Below, one piece after another: positions 56,169 to 64,000 of a DNA stretch of 64,000 nucleotides; positions within the stretch are counted from its first letter, which is position 1; every line of letters starts with the position of its first letter. The DNA comes from Demequina sp. (GTDB lineage Bacteria; Actinomycetota; Actinomycetes; Actinomycetales; Demequinaceae): positions 1 through 64,000 of the forward strand of contig NZ_JADQBF010000070.1 of NCBI RefSeq assembly GCF_016278775.1. The letters are read 5' to 3'. Both the position numbers and the translations under genes were made by a program. Under the pieces are notes generated by a model that was not told the DNA's origin, did no database searches, and saw only the letters and a program-made list of their open reading frames with translations.

Positions 56169-56204
56169 GATAACGTTTTCGTTATCACTTTGCAACCGTT
56201 ATCA
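56169..56204. promoter_or_regulatory. palindromic LacI-type operator upstream of the CUT1 operon
   Basis: GATAACG (56169-56175), TTTT, CGTTATC (56180-56186): a perfect 18-bp palindrome. Ten bases on, CCGTTATC (56197-56204) repeats one arm. The 258-base gap holds no gene. Confidence 0.72.
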
Positions 56205-56230
56205 CTGGCCGACCACAGCCCCCGAAAGAA

Positions 56231-57268
56231 CTAGCTTGATCCTCCGGCGAGTTCAAGCGCGATCTCTTCCCACCACGCTCCTGCCGCTGGTCCGCCATTG
56301 CACGTGCCGTCCGATTCGCCCGGCACCTTTGTCCAGATTGTCGCCACGAAGGCGCCCTCACGGTCGATGATCTGAGGGGGCTGGCCAATGGCCATTCCAC
56401 GCGGATTGCACCATGCTCCGTCGGCCGGAGCGCCGTTGCCGTTGCGTGATGTGTCCGTGATGAACTGCAGGCCAGTGAGGCCGAACAACTGCTCGCCCCA
56501 CGCGCGCTCGTTCGCGGTCGCGTTGTAGTTCGACGTGTTGGTCGCGACGCCCGCCAGGTTCTCGGTGCCCACCGCTGCGAGCCGTTCGGCGATCGTCTCC
56601 GGCGTGTGCCAGTTCGAGTGCCCCACATCGGCGAAAACGCTTCCGCCGGCGTCGTCCAGGATGCGTGCGGCCTCCGCGAGCAAGCCCACGCGATCCCCTT
56701 GCCCTTCGCAATCGCCCAGCTGCGCCAAGGCGTCCGGCTCCAACACAAACCACGCGACGGACCCCGGCGCGACCCCGTCCGCTACTTGCTGCACCCACGC
56801 CAGGTAGGCGTCAACGGGTGCCCCGCCAGCACTGTGCAGGCCGCAGTCTCGGCCGGGCACGTTGTAGACCACGAACAGCGCGATCTGGCTCGCCGCTGAA
56901 GCCTGCTCGGTGATCGAGCGCACTGTCGTTGTCACATCGGGTGACCACTCTCCCAGCCAGATGCCAACGGGCTGGTCGGCGATCCTCTGAATGAGGTCGG
57001 CGTCCGCGGCGCGACCGGCGTCGCGGAGCCTGAGCACCGCCTCATCGGCGCTCGATCCCGCGTCAAAGAACTCGTCCAGCCCGCCGGTGAGCGACGCTGC
57101 GGCATCGGCGGGGTGCGTTGGCTCGGTCGGCGTGGCGGAGGCGGGCACCTCTGTGGAGGCCTCGAGCATGGTGGGCGCTGTGGGCGCGGAGTCCTCGCCA
57201 GCGTCGGCCGTGCATCCGGCTGCGAGGAGCAGCGCGGTGAGAATCGCGGCGGTCACGGTGCGGCTCAT
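56231..57268 (-). CDS. lipid-anchored glycoside hydrolase family 6 (cellulase)
   Basis: 345 residues. Lipobox AAGC (Cys19), a Pro/Thr/Ala linker, then the GH6 domain: VVYNVPGRDCG and LEPDALAQLGDC (the acid/base Asp lies in the first or adjacent motif), FADVGHSNWH, WCNPRGMAIG and IWTKVPGESDG (second Asp). The size fits a catalytic domain of endoglucanase type without a binding module. It would hydrolyse beta-1,4-glucan while tethered to the cell surface. Upstream of the CUT1 operon on the same strand. No ribosome site was resolved. Confidence 0.9.
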   Translation of the reverse strand: MSRTVTAAILTALLLAAGCTADAGEDSAPTAPTMLEASTEVPASATPTEPTHPADAAASLTGGLDEFFDAGSSADEAVLRLRDAGRAADADLIQRIADQPVGIWLGEWSPDVTTTVRSITEQASAASQIALFVVYNVPGRDCGLHSAGGAPVDAYLAWVQQVADGVAPGSVAWFVLEPDALAQLGDCEGQGDRVGLLAEAARILDDAGGSVFADVGHSNWHTPETIAERLAAVGTENLAGVATNTSNYNATANERAWGEQLFGLTGLQFITDTSRNGNGAPADGAWCNPRGMAIGQPPQIIDREGAFVATIWTKVPGESDGTCNGGPAAGAWWEEIALELAGGSS

Positions 57269-57277
57269 GCGGCGCGA

Positions 57278-57712
57278 CTACTCCGGGCCGATCAACGGCA
57301 GCAGCGCTGACAGGTCGGCTCGCTCACCCGATGCCTGCACCCGGCCTGACGTGAGCGCATCCGACCAGCCCAACTCCCCAGCGCTGAGTGCGATCCACGT
57401 CTCGGCATCCGTCTCGATCACGGCGGGTGGCGTCCCGCGCCGATGCGACGTCCCCTCGATGCACTGCACCGCGCCGAAGGGCGGCACCCGCACCTCGACG
57501 CTGCGGCCGGGCGCACGCTCGCCGAGCTCCTGCAGCAGGAACCGCACCGCGGTAGCCACAGTCGACCGTTCCAGACCATAAGGCCACTGCGAGCCTTGCG
57601 GCGAGTCCCCACGCGCGGCATCCGTCGCCCCCGCCAGTGCCGTGCGAAGAGCCGCCACCGCCTGATTCACGGCGCTCCAGCCCACAGAAGGGACGATGCG
57701 TCGTTGAGCCAT
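57278..57712 (-). CDS. sterol-carrier-family protein (actinobacterial)
   Basis: 144 residues. VRVPPFGAVQCIEGTSHRRGTPPAVIETD is the diagnostic block of an actinobacterial SCP2-like family that usually sits near purine genes. A maleylpyruvate isomerase/SCP-type fold is likely; function is unknown. It lies 85 bases after purL on the same strand and 10 bases before the GH6 start. Confidence 0.85.
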   Translation of the reverse strand: MAQRRIVPSVGWSAVNQAVAALRTALAGATDAARGDSPQGSQWPYGLERSTVATAVRFLLQELGERAPGRSVEVRVPPFGAVQCIEGTSHRRGTPPAVIETDAETWIALSAGELGWSDALTSGRVQASGERADLSALLPLIGPE

Positions 57713-57796
57713 GCCCTCCAGTGTGCCGCAGGCTTCCTCACGGCGCGTGGCGACCCTGCCTCGCCCACCCCTGGCGGCGCCGACGCAGTGGCACGG

Positions 57797-60118
57797 TTAT
57801 GCGAAGTGCGCCGGAATGGTCGACTCCGACTCGGCACGCAACACGTCAAGGCTCCACTCAAAATGGTCCTGGACCTCCAGCGTCGGCTCCTCGATGGTGA
57901 CGCCGATGCGCGCGAAGGGCACTCCTCTCGCATCAAGCATCGCGGTCCAACGAGGCTCCTCGGTGCGCGGCACCGCGACCAATGCACGGCCCTGGGTTTC
58001 GCTCAGCCACGCCACCCCGGGGTCAATGCCGTCACGCGTGCAGATCTCGTCGAGCACCACGCGGGCCCCCACTCCGTAGCGCAGGCACCCCAGGACCACA
58101 GCAGCGGCGAGGCCGCCTTCGTTCACCTCTCGGGCTGCGTCCACGAGGCCGTCGCGCGAGGCGGCGATCATGACCTCGGCCAACACCTTCTCGACATCCA
58201 TGTCCACCGCGGGCGGCAGTCCGTTGAGTGGCCACATGCGGCTCGCGTAGACGGATCCCGCAAAGTCGTAGCCGGTGGTGCCCAGTAGATACAGGGACTG
58301 GCCCACTTCACGCCAGCCCGATGGCGTGGCGCGGCGCACGTCGTCAAGGATCCCCAGCATGCCGATGATTGCGGTGGGGTTGATGGACGAGTCGACGCGG
58401 CCCGGTTGGCCGGTGCCGTTGTACAGCGACACGTTTCCGCCGGTGACGGGCACTCCTAACTCGAGGCAGGCATCGGCGACGCCGCGCACGGCCTCCGCGA
58501 ACTGCCACATCGCGTCGGGATCCTCCGGTGAGCCGAAGTTGAGGCCGTCGGTCACGGCGACCGGCTCGGCTCCAGCGATGGCCACGGCGCGGTACGCCGC
58601 CGCGACGGACTGGCGCGCACCCTGGTATGGGTCCAGCTTGGTGTACCGATCGTTGGAGCGGGTCGCAATGGCGATGCCGCGGCCGGTGCCTTCGTCCACA
58701 CGCACCACGCCCACGGTGTCGGGGCGCGCCTGCGCGGTGTTGCCCTGGACGTAGCGGTCGTACTGGTCGGTGACCCAAGACTTGCTGGCCAGCGCGGGAG
58801 ACACCATGAGGTTCAGGGTCTCTTCGCCGATCGGGTTGCCGTCGTTGGGGTAGGGGTAATCGACACGCCTCTGCAGCTCGTCCATCCATGCGGGCCGCGC
58901 ATACGGGCGCTCGTAGACGGGGCCGTCGTGAGCGACAGTGCGCGGGTCGACATCGACGATGCGTTGACCGTGGTGGTCGATCGTGAGGCGGCCGGAGTCG
59001 TTGACCTCGCCCACCACGGAGGACTCGATCTCCCACTTGCCGGTGATCGCCATGAACGCGTCGAGCTTCTCGGGGGTGACCACGGCCATCATGCGCTCTT
59101 GGGATTCCGACATGAGGATCTCGCCGGCGTTGAGCGATGGGTCGCGCAGCAGGACGTCGTCTAGCCACACGTGCATGCCGCCGGAGCCGTTCGACGCGAG
59201 CTCGGAGGTCGCGCAAGAAATGCCAGCGGCGCCCAGGTCCTGAATGCCCTGCACCACGTCGGCCGCGAACAACTCGAGGCAGCACTCGATGAGCACCTTC
59301 TCCATGAACGGGTCGCCCACCTGGACTGACGGCCGCTTCGCGGGGACGCCTCCTTCGAAGGTCTCGGAGGCGAGGATCGAGGCCCCGCCGATGCCATCGC
59401 CGCCCGTGCGCGCGCCAAACAGGACGACCTTGTTGCCCACGCCCTCCGCGCTGGCGAGGTGGATGTCCTCGTGCTTCATGACGCCCACGCACAGCGCATT
59501 GACCAGCGGGTTGCCCTGGAACGACGCATCGAACGAGCAGCCGCCGCCGATGTTGGGCAGGCCGAGCGAGTTGCCGTAGCCACCCACGCCAGCGACCACG
59601 CCGTGGACGACGCGTTCGGTGTCGGGGTGGTCGATGTCGCCAAAGCGCAGCTCGTCCATGACGGCCACTGGCCGCGCGCCCATCGCGAGGATGTCGCGGA
59701 CGATGCCGCCCACTCCGGTCGCTGCACCCTGGTACGGCTCCACGTAGGACGGGTGGTTGTGCGACTCGACCTTGAACGTCACGGCCCAGTTGTCGCCGAT
59801 GTCCACCACGCCGGCGTTCTCGCCGATGCCCACCATGAGGTGTTTCTTCATCTCGTCCGTGGTCTTCGACCCGAACTGACGCAGGTGCACCTTGGAGGAC
59901 TTGTACGAGCAGTGCTCCGACCACATGACGGAGTACATCGCCAGCTCCGCGGCGGTGGGGCGGCGGCCCAGGAGGTCCACGATGCGCTGGTACTCGTCTG
60001 GCTTGAGGCCCAGGGCGGCGTACGGCATGGCCTGGTCCGCGGTGGCCTGTGCGTGCTCGACGGTGTCGAGGTGTGTGTCGGGTGCGGCTGCGGGGCTGGC
60101 GGCTGGCGCGTCGGTCAT
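57797..60118 (-). CDS. purL: phosphoribosylformylglycinamidine synthase, small-form PurL subunit
   Basis: 773 residues, the short PurL that needs PurQ and PurS (not in view). [16 protein letters not shown] (catalytic His), [24 protein letters not shown] (ATP/metal) and the second-half [15 protein letters not shown] are present. AGGGAC precedes the ATG. It makes FGAM for purM. Complete, normal length. Confidence 0.97.
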   Translation of the reverse strand: MTDAPAASPAAAPDTHLDTVEHAQATADQAMPYAALGLKPDEYQRIVDLLGRRPTAAELAMYSVMWSEHCSYKSSKVHLRQFGSKTTDEMKKHLMVGIGENAGVVDIGDNWAVTFKVESHNHPSYVEPYQGAATGVGGIVRDILAMGARPVAVMDELRFGDIDHPDTERVVHGVVAGVGGYGNSLGLPNIGGGCSFDASFQGNPLVNALCVGVMKHEDIHLASAEGVGNKVVLFGARTGGDGIGGASILASETFEGGVPAKRPSVQVGDPFMEKVLIECCLELFAADVVQGIQDLGAAGISCATSELASNGSGGMHVWLDDVLLRDPSLNAGEILMSESQERMMAVVTPEKLDAFMAITGKWEIESSVVGEVNDSGRLTIDHHGQRIVDVDPRTVAHDGPVYERPYARPAWMDELQRRVDYPYPNDGNPIGEETLNLMVSPALASKSWVTDQYDRYVQGNTAQARPDTVGVVRVDEGTGRGIAIATRSNDRYTKLDPYQGARQSVAAAYRAVAIAGAEPVAVTDGLNFGSPEDPDAMWQFAEAVRGVADACLELGVPVTGGNVSLYNGTGQPGRVDSSINPTAIIGMLGILDDVRRATPSGWREVGQSLYLLGTTGYDFAGSVYASRMWPLNGLPPAVDMDVEKVLAEVMIAASRDGLVDAAREVNEGGLAAAVVLGCLRYGVGARVVLDEICTRDGIDPGVAWLSETQGRALVAVPRTEEPRWTAMLDARGVPFARIGVTIEEPTLEVQDHFEWSLDVLRAESESTIPAHFA

Positions 60119-60205
60119 GCGGGTCCCTACTGGTTTCGGGGGTCGGCGGCTGGGGTTCAGCCTACCGGCGCACGCGTCGCACCGCGGTCTCGTGACGAAG
60201 CCGAG

Positions 60206-60637
60206 CTACGCCGCCGCGAGATAGTCGGCCAAGGCGTCTTGCGCCTCGCTCAACAGGTCTTCCCAGCGAAGGCCTGGTGCCCTCACGTGAAGGAGCTCGT
60301 TGCCCTCCCACTTGTACGCTTCGACCCCGAAGACGCGTCCCACCACCAGGCCCAGGTGACTCACCCGGTGCGAGCCGAGCAGCAACTCGGCGGAAGGCGA
60401 GACGAGTAGCACGTGCGTGTAGCCCTCCGCGCGGGATGTCCCGCAGTCCACAATGACGGCGCGCGGCCCGACCGGCTCGCGCGGGGCGCGCGCGAGCGCC
60501 TCGCCAGGGGAACGGTCGGGGAGTTCTTCTGCGTCGTCGGCGGCCTCTGGCGCGTAGTGAGAGGCGCCGTCACGCAAGCGGTGCGTGATCGTCTGCAAGG
60601 CTGCAGTGTCGATGGTGCCTTCCCGCCGTGTGCTCAT
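60206..60637 (-). CDS. conserved-looking hypothetical protein upstream of purL
   Basis: 143 residues, soluble and acidic-to-neutral, with a compact region VIVDCGTSRAEGYTHVLLVSPSAELLLGSHRVSHL and a helical tail (LRWEDLLSEAQDALADYL). I do not recognise a family. AAGGGG lies before the ATG. It ends 88 bases before purL on the same strand and could be co-transcribed. Confidence 0.65.
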   Translation of the reverse strand: MSTRREGTIDTAALQTITHRLRDGASHYAPEAADDAEELPDRSPGEALARAPREPVGPRAVIVDCGTSRAEGYTHVLLVSPSAELLLGSHRVSHLGLVVGRVFGVEAYKWEGNELLHVRAPGLRWEDLLSEAQDALADYLAAA

Positions 60638-60859
60638 GCCCGTACCCCTTATCGCCCGAATCGTCCTCTTCCTATTGAGACCCAGGGGCGTAGCGCTTGT
60701 CCAGTCGATGTCGCCAAGTCCACACCGTCTCTACCTTGTATGAGAGCGGCGATGGGCTCGATGGTTTCGGACTCTGCAGCGCTCACAGAACCGGCGCCGA
60801 CCGCCGGAGACCCAACGAGACGGGGCATCCCAAGCGTCGTAGTGTCGGAAGGGATCCCT

Positions 60860-62143
60860 ATGACCACTCGCATTCGCACGGCCATGGCCCTCGTGGCCGC
60901 GTCCGCACTCACGCTCGCCGCGTGCGCCTCGCCCGGCACATCGGAAACCAGCTCGCCCGATCCCGACGTGGAACGCCCCGCACCGGACTCCCCTCACGCC
61001 CAGGACCTGGCCCGCGCACTGAACGACGCCGGCTTCGCAGTCTTCAGGGCGGCAGCCGAGGAGGGCGAGAACACCGCCGTGTCTCCGCTCAGCATCGGCA
61101 CCGCGTTTGGGATGCTCAATGCGGGCGCGACCGAGCCGGTCGTAGGCGCACTAGAAGAGGCCTTCTCGTGGCCCGTAGAGGGCCAGGATCTCCTCAGCGC
61201 GTTCAACGCGCTCGACCAGCGCGCGTCGTCGGAGCCCGACGACTACCCCGCGCCCGGTGAGGACGAACCCGACCACGCCGCCGTCCGTATTGCGAACCGC
61301 ATGTTCCTGGACGGCGGCTTCGAGCCCAAGCAGGAGTATCGGGACCAGCTGGCGACGTACTTTGGCGCGGGCGCCCAGGTCACGCCCATGAGCACCAAGC
61401 CCGACGAGGCGGCCGACGCGATCAACGGCTGGGTGGACAAGCGCACCGAGGGCCTCATCCCGAAGCTCGTGACACCGGAGATCTTCGACGATCAGTCGCG
61501 GCTCGCGCTCGTCAACGCCCTGTATATGAAGGCGGAGTGGGCCGACCAGTTCGAGGAGTCTGCGACCTCCGACGAACCGTTCACGTTGGCCGACGGCTCC
61601 ACTGTCGACGTGCCGATGATGCACAGCGGTGTGCGCTACGGCACGGTCTACGAGGGCGAGGACTTCGTGTCGGTGGTGCTGCCCTATGCCTATGACGAGC
61701 TGGAGATGGTGGTGGTGGTCCCCGAGGACGGTGCGTTCGAGGACGTGCGCGCGGGGCTGGGCCAGGACACGCTGGACCAGATCGACTCCGCGCCCACCGG
61801 CACGGGCTACACGCTCGCGATGCCTCGCTTCACCGCCGAGTCCAGCACGGACCTACGCGCTGTCATGGAGGGCGAGCTGGGCATCGCGGACCTGTTTGGC
61901 GTGGTCGGCCTGGACGGCATCGCGCCCGACATGTACGTGAGCGCCGCGGTGCACGCCACCAAGGTGATCGTGGACGAGGCGGGCACCGAGGCCGCCGCGG
62001 CGACCGCCATTGTGGCGGGCACCACCAGCATGCCCGCGCCGCCCGAGGTGGAGATCCGTGCCGATCAGCCGTTCCTATACGTGATTCGCGACACCGACAC
62101 GGGCGCGGTGCTGTTCGTGGGCCAGGTGCTCGACCCCCGCTAG
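60860..62143 (+). CDS. serpin (serine protease inhibitor), lipoprotein
   Basis: 427 residues. Signal peptide ends in LAAC (Cys22), then a full serpin fold: AVSPLSIGTAFGMLNAGA, ANRMFLD, INGWVDKRTEGLIPKLV, ALVNALYMKAEWA and the closing DQPFLYVIRDTDTGAVLFVGQV. The hinge DEAGTEAAAATAIVAG has small residues at P15-P9, so loop insertion and inhibition look possible; by alignment with antitrypsin P1 would be Thr and P1' Ser (TT-SMP). It would be held outside the membrane, guarding against foreign or own proteases. GGAAGGG precedes the ATG. Bacterial serpins are patchy, and this one is a solo gene. Confidence 0.93.
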   Translation: MTTRIRTAMALVAASALTLAACASPGTSETSSPDPDVERPAPDSPHAQDLARALNDAGFAVFRAAAEEGENTAVSPLSIGTAFGMLNAGATEPVVGALEEAFSWPVEGQDLLSAFNALDQRASSEPDDYPAPGEDEPDHAAVRIANRMFLDGGFEPKQEYRDQLATYFGAGAQVTPMSTKPDEAADAINGWVDKRTEGLIPKLVTPEIFDDQSRLALVNALYMKAEWADQFEESATSDEPFTLADGSTVDVPMMHSGVRYGTVYEGEDFVSVVLPYAYDELEMVVVVPEDGAFEDVRAGLGQDTLDQIDSAPTGTGYTLAMPRFTAESSTDLRAVMEGELGIADLFGVVGLDGIAPDMYVSAAVHATKVIVDEAGTEAAAATAIVAGTTSMPAPPEVEIRADQPFLYVIRDTDTGAVLFVGQVLDPR

Positions 62144-62249
62144 CCGCTCGCCGCACGGCCCGCCCCCACGTCGTTGCTCCGGCGCCTTCCTAGCCGCGAC
62201 GGGCCCTCCTCCCTAGACTGTGTTCGACACTCAATGCGGAGGAGGGCTC

Positions 62250-62672
62250 ATGGCCGAGTACGAGGGCGACATCTCACCCGAGCAGGCCTGGGAGATGCTG
62301 CTGGACAATCCAGCGGCGGTGCTCGTGGATGTGCGTACCGAGGCCGAGTGGCGGTTCGTGGGCGTTCCCGATACCTCTGAGACGGGCCGCGAGCCCGTCT
62401 TTGTTGAGTGGATCAACTACCCAGACGGCGCGCGTAATGAGCGCTTCCTTGACCAACTCGCCGACGCGGGGATCGGGCCAGGGACGGGCGCGCCTGTGCT
62501 CTTTCTGTGTCGTTCCGGCCATCGCAGCATTGGCGCGGCAACCGTCGCCACGGCCGCCGGGTTGGGGCCCGCGTACAACATCTTGGACGGCTTCGAGGGC
62601 GGCGCCGACGTAGAAGGTCACCGGGGAGTCCAGGGCTGGAAGGCCTCCGGGCTTCCGTGGCGTCAGGGCTAG
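62250..62672 (+). CDS. rhodanese-like sulfurtransferase
   Basis: 140 residues, one rhodanese domain. VLVDVRTEAEWRFVGVPD opens it and LFLCRSGHRS holds the active-site Cys87; the loop Cys-Arg-Ser-Gly-His is typical of small sulfurtransferases. GGAGGAGGG lies just before the ATG. TAGACT at 62214-62219 may be its -10. No signal peptide: it acts in the cytoplasm on sulfur carriers. Confidence 0.9.
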   Translation: MAEYEGDISPEQAWEMLLDNPAAVLVDVRTEAEWRFVGVPDTSETGREPVFVEWINYPDGARNERFLDQLADAGIGPGTGAPVLFLCRSGHRSIGAATVATAAGLGPAYNILDGFEGGADVEGHRGVQGWKASGLPWRQG

Positions 62673-62840
62673 TTGGCGCGCTGGCACACCAGGCGTGAGG
62701 CGGCGGATAGCCACGTAGCAGGGCGTTTCACCAAGCGCCCCCAGAGCACGCGCCGCGGCCGTGAAAAGCCAGTTTGATAACGATTCGGCAACCGTGTTGC
62801 TTTCACGCGGCGCGACGTTCTAGTCTCGACCCAAGCCGAA

Positions 62841-62854
62841 TCGAAGCGCTTCGA
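62841..62854. promoter_or_regulatory. 14-bp palindromic operator before the second LacI gene
   Basis: TCGAAGCGCTTCGA, perfect palindrome, 59 bases before the regulator's ATG. The same 14-mer recurs at 63981. A second site-like TGATAACG (62775-62782) lies upstream and resembles one arm of the 56169 operator. Confidence 0.8.
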
Positions 62855-62912
62855 CGGGCACCGCCTCACCGGGTGCCTGACATGCGCCACACAATGACGA
62901 TGGGGTCAGGTT

Positions 62913-63941
62913 ATGGCAACGATCGACGACGTCGCCCGCCAAGCGGGCGTGGCGATCTCGACGGTGTCCTATGCCCTGTCGGGCAAGCGCAAGGTCAGCG
63001 CGGACACCCGCGCCAGGATCGAGGCGGCGTGCGTGGCACTCGACTATGCGCCCCGTGCCTCCGCCCGCGCCCTCGCCGCAAATCGCTCCGAAGTCATCGC
63101 CGTCACGGCTCCCTTGCACCCCGACACCGACCCCTCCGCTCACATGGCCTTCGCCATGGAGGTCACCATCGCGGCGCGCGACCACGACTACGACACCCTG
63201 CTGCTCGTCCACGACGATGCCCAACAGGGAATGCGTCGCTCGGCCGCCACTGCACTCGCCGACGGCATCATCGTGCTGGACGTGGCAGCGCACGACGAGC
63301 GCGCGGCCTTGGCTCGCAAGCTCAGTTGCCCCGTCGTCTTCATCGGCGTGCCGGAGGACACGGAAGGGCTGGTGTGTGTCGACCTCGACTTCGAGGCCGC
63401 CATCCGGCAATCCATCGACGCACTCGTCGAGGCCGGTCACCGCAGCGTCGGCCTCATCAGCCAACACCCAGAGACGCTCGAGCGCGAGTCCAACTACCCC
63501 CTGCGAGTGGTCCACGAGTTTGAACGTTATGCCCAGTCTTGCGGGATCGACTTCGCGGTCACGTACCCAGAGACGGACGACGCCGCGCCTGCGCTCGACG
63601 ATTTGCTCGCTCGGTTGCCCGGCATGACGGGCGTGGTGCTGAACACGGCCAACCCGGTGGCTCAGTCGCTGGCGGCGGCCCTTGGCGCCCGCGGGCTGAC
63701 GGTCCCCCGAGACGTCTCCGTCATCGCCGCCGGCATGACGCCCATCATGGCGCGCACGCCGCTGCCCTTTGACACTCTGCCCCTGGATCCACGGCTCACG
63801 TGCCCCGTTGCTGTCGACATTCTGGTCGACCTCCTCGAGGGGAAGGCTCCCGCTCGGGGCGTCACCCTTGTCACCCCGATCTATCAATCCCAAGGCTCGG
63901 TCGCACCTGCGCCCGTTGCTTCACCCCTGCAGGCCAGATGA
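62913..63941 (+). CDS. LacI-family sugar regulator (right edge)
   Basis: 342 residues. DDVARQAGVAISTVSYALSGKRKVS is the HTH and hinge; a sugar-binding core follows (VIAVTAPLHPDTDPSAH; VFIGVPEDTEGLVCVDLD; VSVIAAGMTP). It binds, most likely, the 14-bp palindrome found before itself and before the gene starting beyond 64000. By its position near glycan genes it should respond to a cello- or gluco-oligosaccharide, but this is inference. The first part of the control region lies in the 239-base gap after the rhodanese gene. Confidence 0.92.
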   Translation: MATIDDVARQAGVAISTVSYALSGKRKVSADTRARIEAACVALDYAPRASARALAANRSEVIAVTAPLHPDTDPSAHMAFAMEVTIAARDHDYDTLLLVHDDAQQGMRRSAATALADGIIVLDVAAHDERAALARKLSCPVVFIGVPEDTEGLVCVDLDFEAAIRQSIDALVEAGHRSVGLISQHPETLERESNYPLRVVHEFERYAQSCGIDFAVTYPETDDAAPALDDLLARLPGMTGVVLNTANPVAQSLAAALGARGLTVPRDVSVIAAGMTPIMARTPLPFDTLPLDPRLTCPVAVDILVDLLEGKAPARGVTLVTPIYQSQGSVAPAPVASPLQAR

Positions 63942-63980
63942 TGTCTCTCCCACAGCATCGTCGTGGAATCGTCGGCGTTA

Positions 63981-63994
63981 TCGAAGCGCTTCGA
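63981..63994. promoter_or_regulatory. second copy of the 14-bp palindromic operator, at the right edge
   Basis: TCGAAGCGCTTCGA, identical to 62841-62854; the gene it controls lies outside the window. CGTTATCG just before it overlaps the motif. Confidence 0.8.
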
Positions 63995-64000
63995 TTGCTT

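Noticed and set aside
58344..59924. Long frame (526 codons) on the same strand as purL
   Set aside because: Arg-rich nonsense in another frame of purL, whose motifs are complete.

Overview
The window is one contiguous stretch of a high-GC actinobacterial chromosome, most likely a saprophytic, cellulose- and hemicellulose-using member of the Micrococcales (Cellulomonas/Demequina type). The evidence is a BldC-like regulator, a DUF3073 protein, a sterol-carrier-family protein beside purL, many leaderless genes (a TANNNT box 6-7 nt before the start codon), CmtR-type metal sensing, and GH3, GH5 and GH6 glycosidases alongside sugar transporters under LacI-type control. The genus is inferred from gene content only.

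Layout. 1-2.2 kb: the 5' end of dinB (runs off the left edge), an EamA exporter and an epoxide-hydrolase-like enzyme. 2.2-6.4 kb: a complete Tn552-like transposon with 49-50 bp imperfect terminal inverted repeats and a 10-bp flanking direct repeat. It holds a serine resolvase, a Mu/Tn552-type DDE transposase and an AAA ATPase (each of the last two broken by a one-base loss), and carries a CmtR-CadD cadmium/lead resistance pair as cargo. It separates a WYL regulator (6.5-7.4 kb) from the hydrolase that was once its divergent neighbour. 7.5-10.2 kb: a type II-like restriction-modification pair. 10.2-22.2 kb: stand-alone trpB, a siderophore-interacting protein, pfkB-surE, lipoproteins, a sortase-type ice-binding-domain surface protein, a GH5 enzyme, a phosphotransferase, two oxidoreductases and an MFS transporter. 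22.3-33.5 kb: two TetR-controlled units (a GH3 glucosidase and an MMPL exporter), membrane proteins, a beta-carbonic anhydrase and an SDR enzyme.

33.6-42.8 kb is an L-arabinose module: a CUT2 sugar ABC transporter (chvE-gguA-gguB type), araB-araD-araA and a LacI regulator. Three near-identical 16-bp operators lie upstream of the transporter, of araB and of the regulator itself, so uptake, catabolism and control form one local circuit. 43-52.4 kb: a uracil permease, a zinc peptidase, tRNA-Glu, tRNA-Asp and tRNA-Phe with terminators, glycerate kinase, a holin-like membrane protein, an exporter, ogt, bldC, DUF3073, and purM-purF. 52.5-57.3 kb: a CUT1 sugar ABC importer (two permeases and a binding protein, no ATPase) with a strong palindromic operator, and a lipid-anchored GH6 cellulase upstream. 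57.3-64 kb: an SCP-like protein, purL, a lipoprotein serpin, a rhodanese and a second LacI regulator, with the same 14-bp palindrome before the regulator and again at the right edge.

No CRISPR array, rRNA or prophage was seen, and no gene-free stretch exceeds 300 bases. The most notable local observations are the fully delimited cadmium transposon, the two LacI circuits readable from operator repeats, and the recurring leaderless-promoter geometry.
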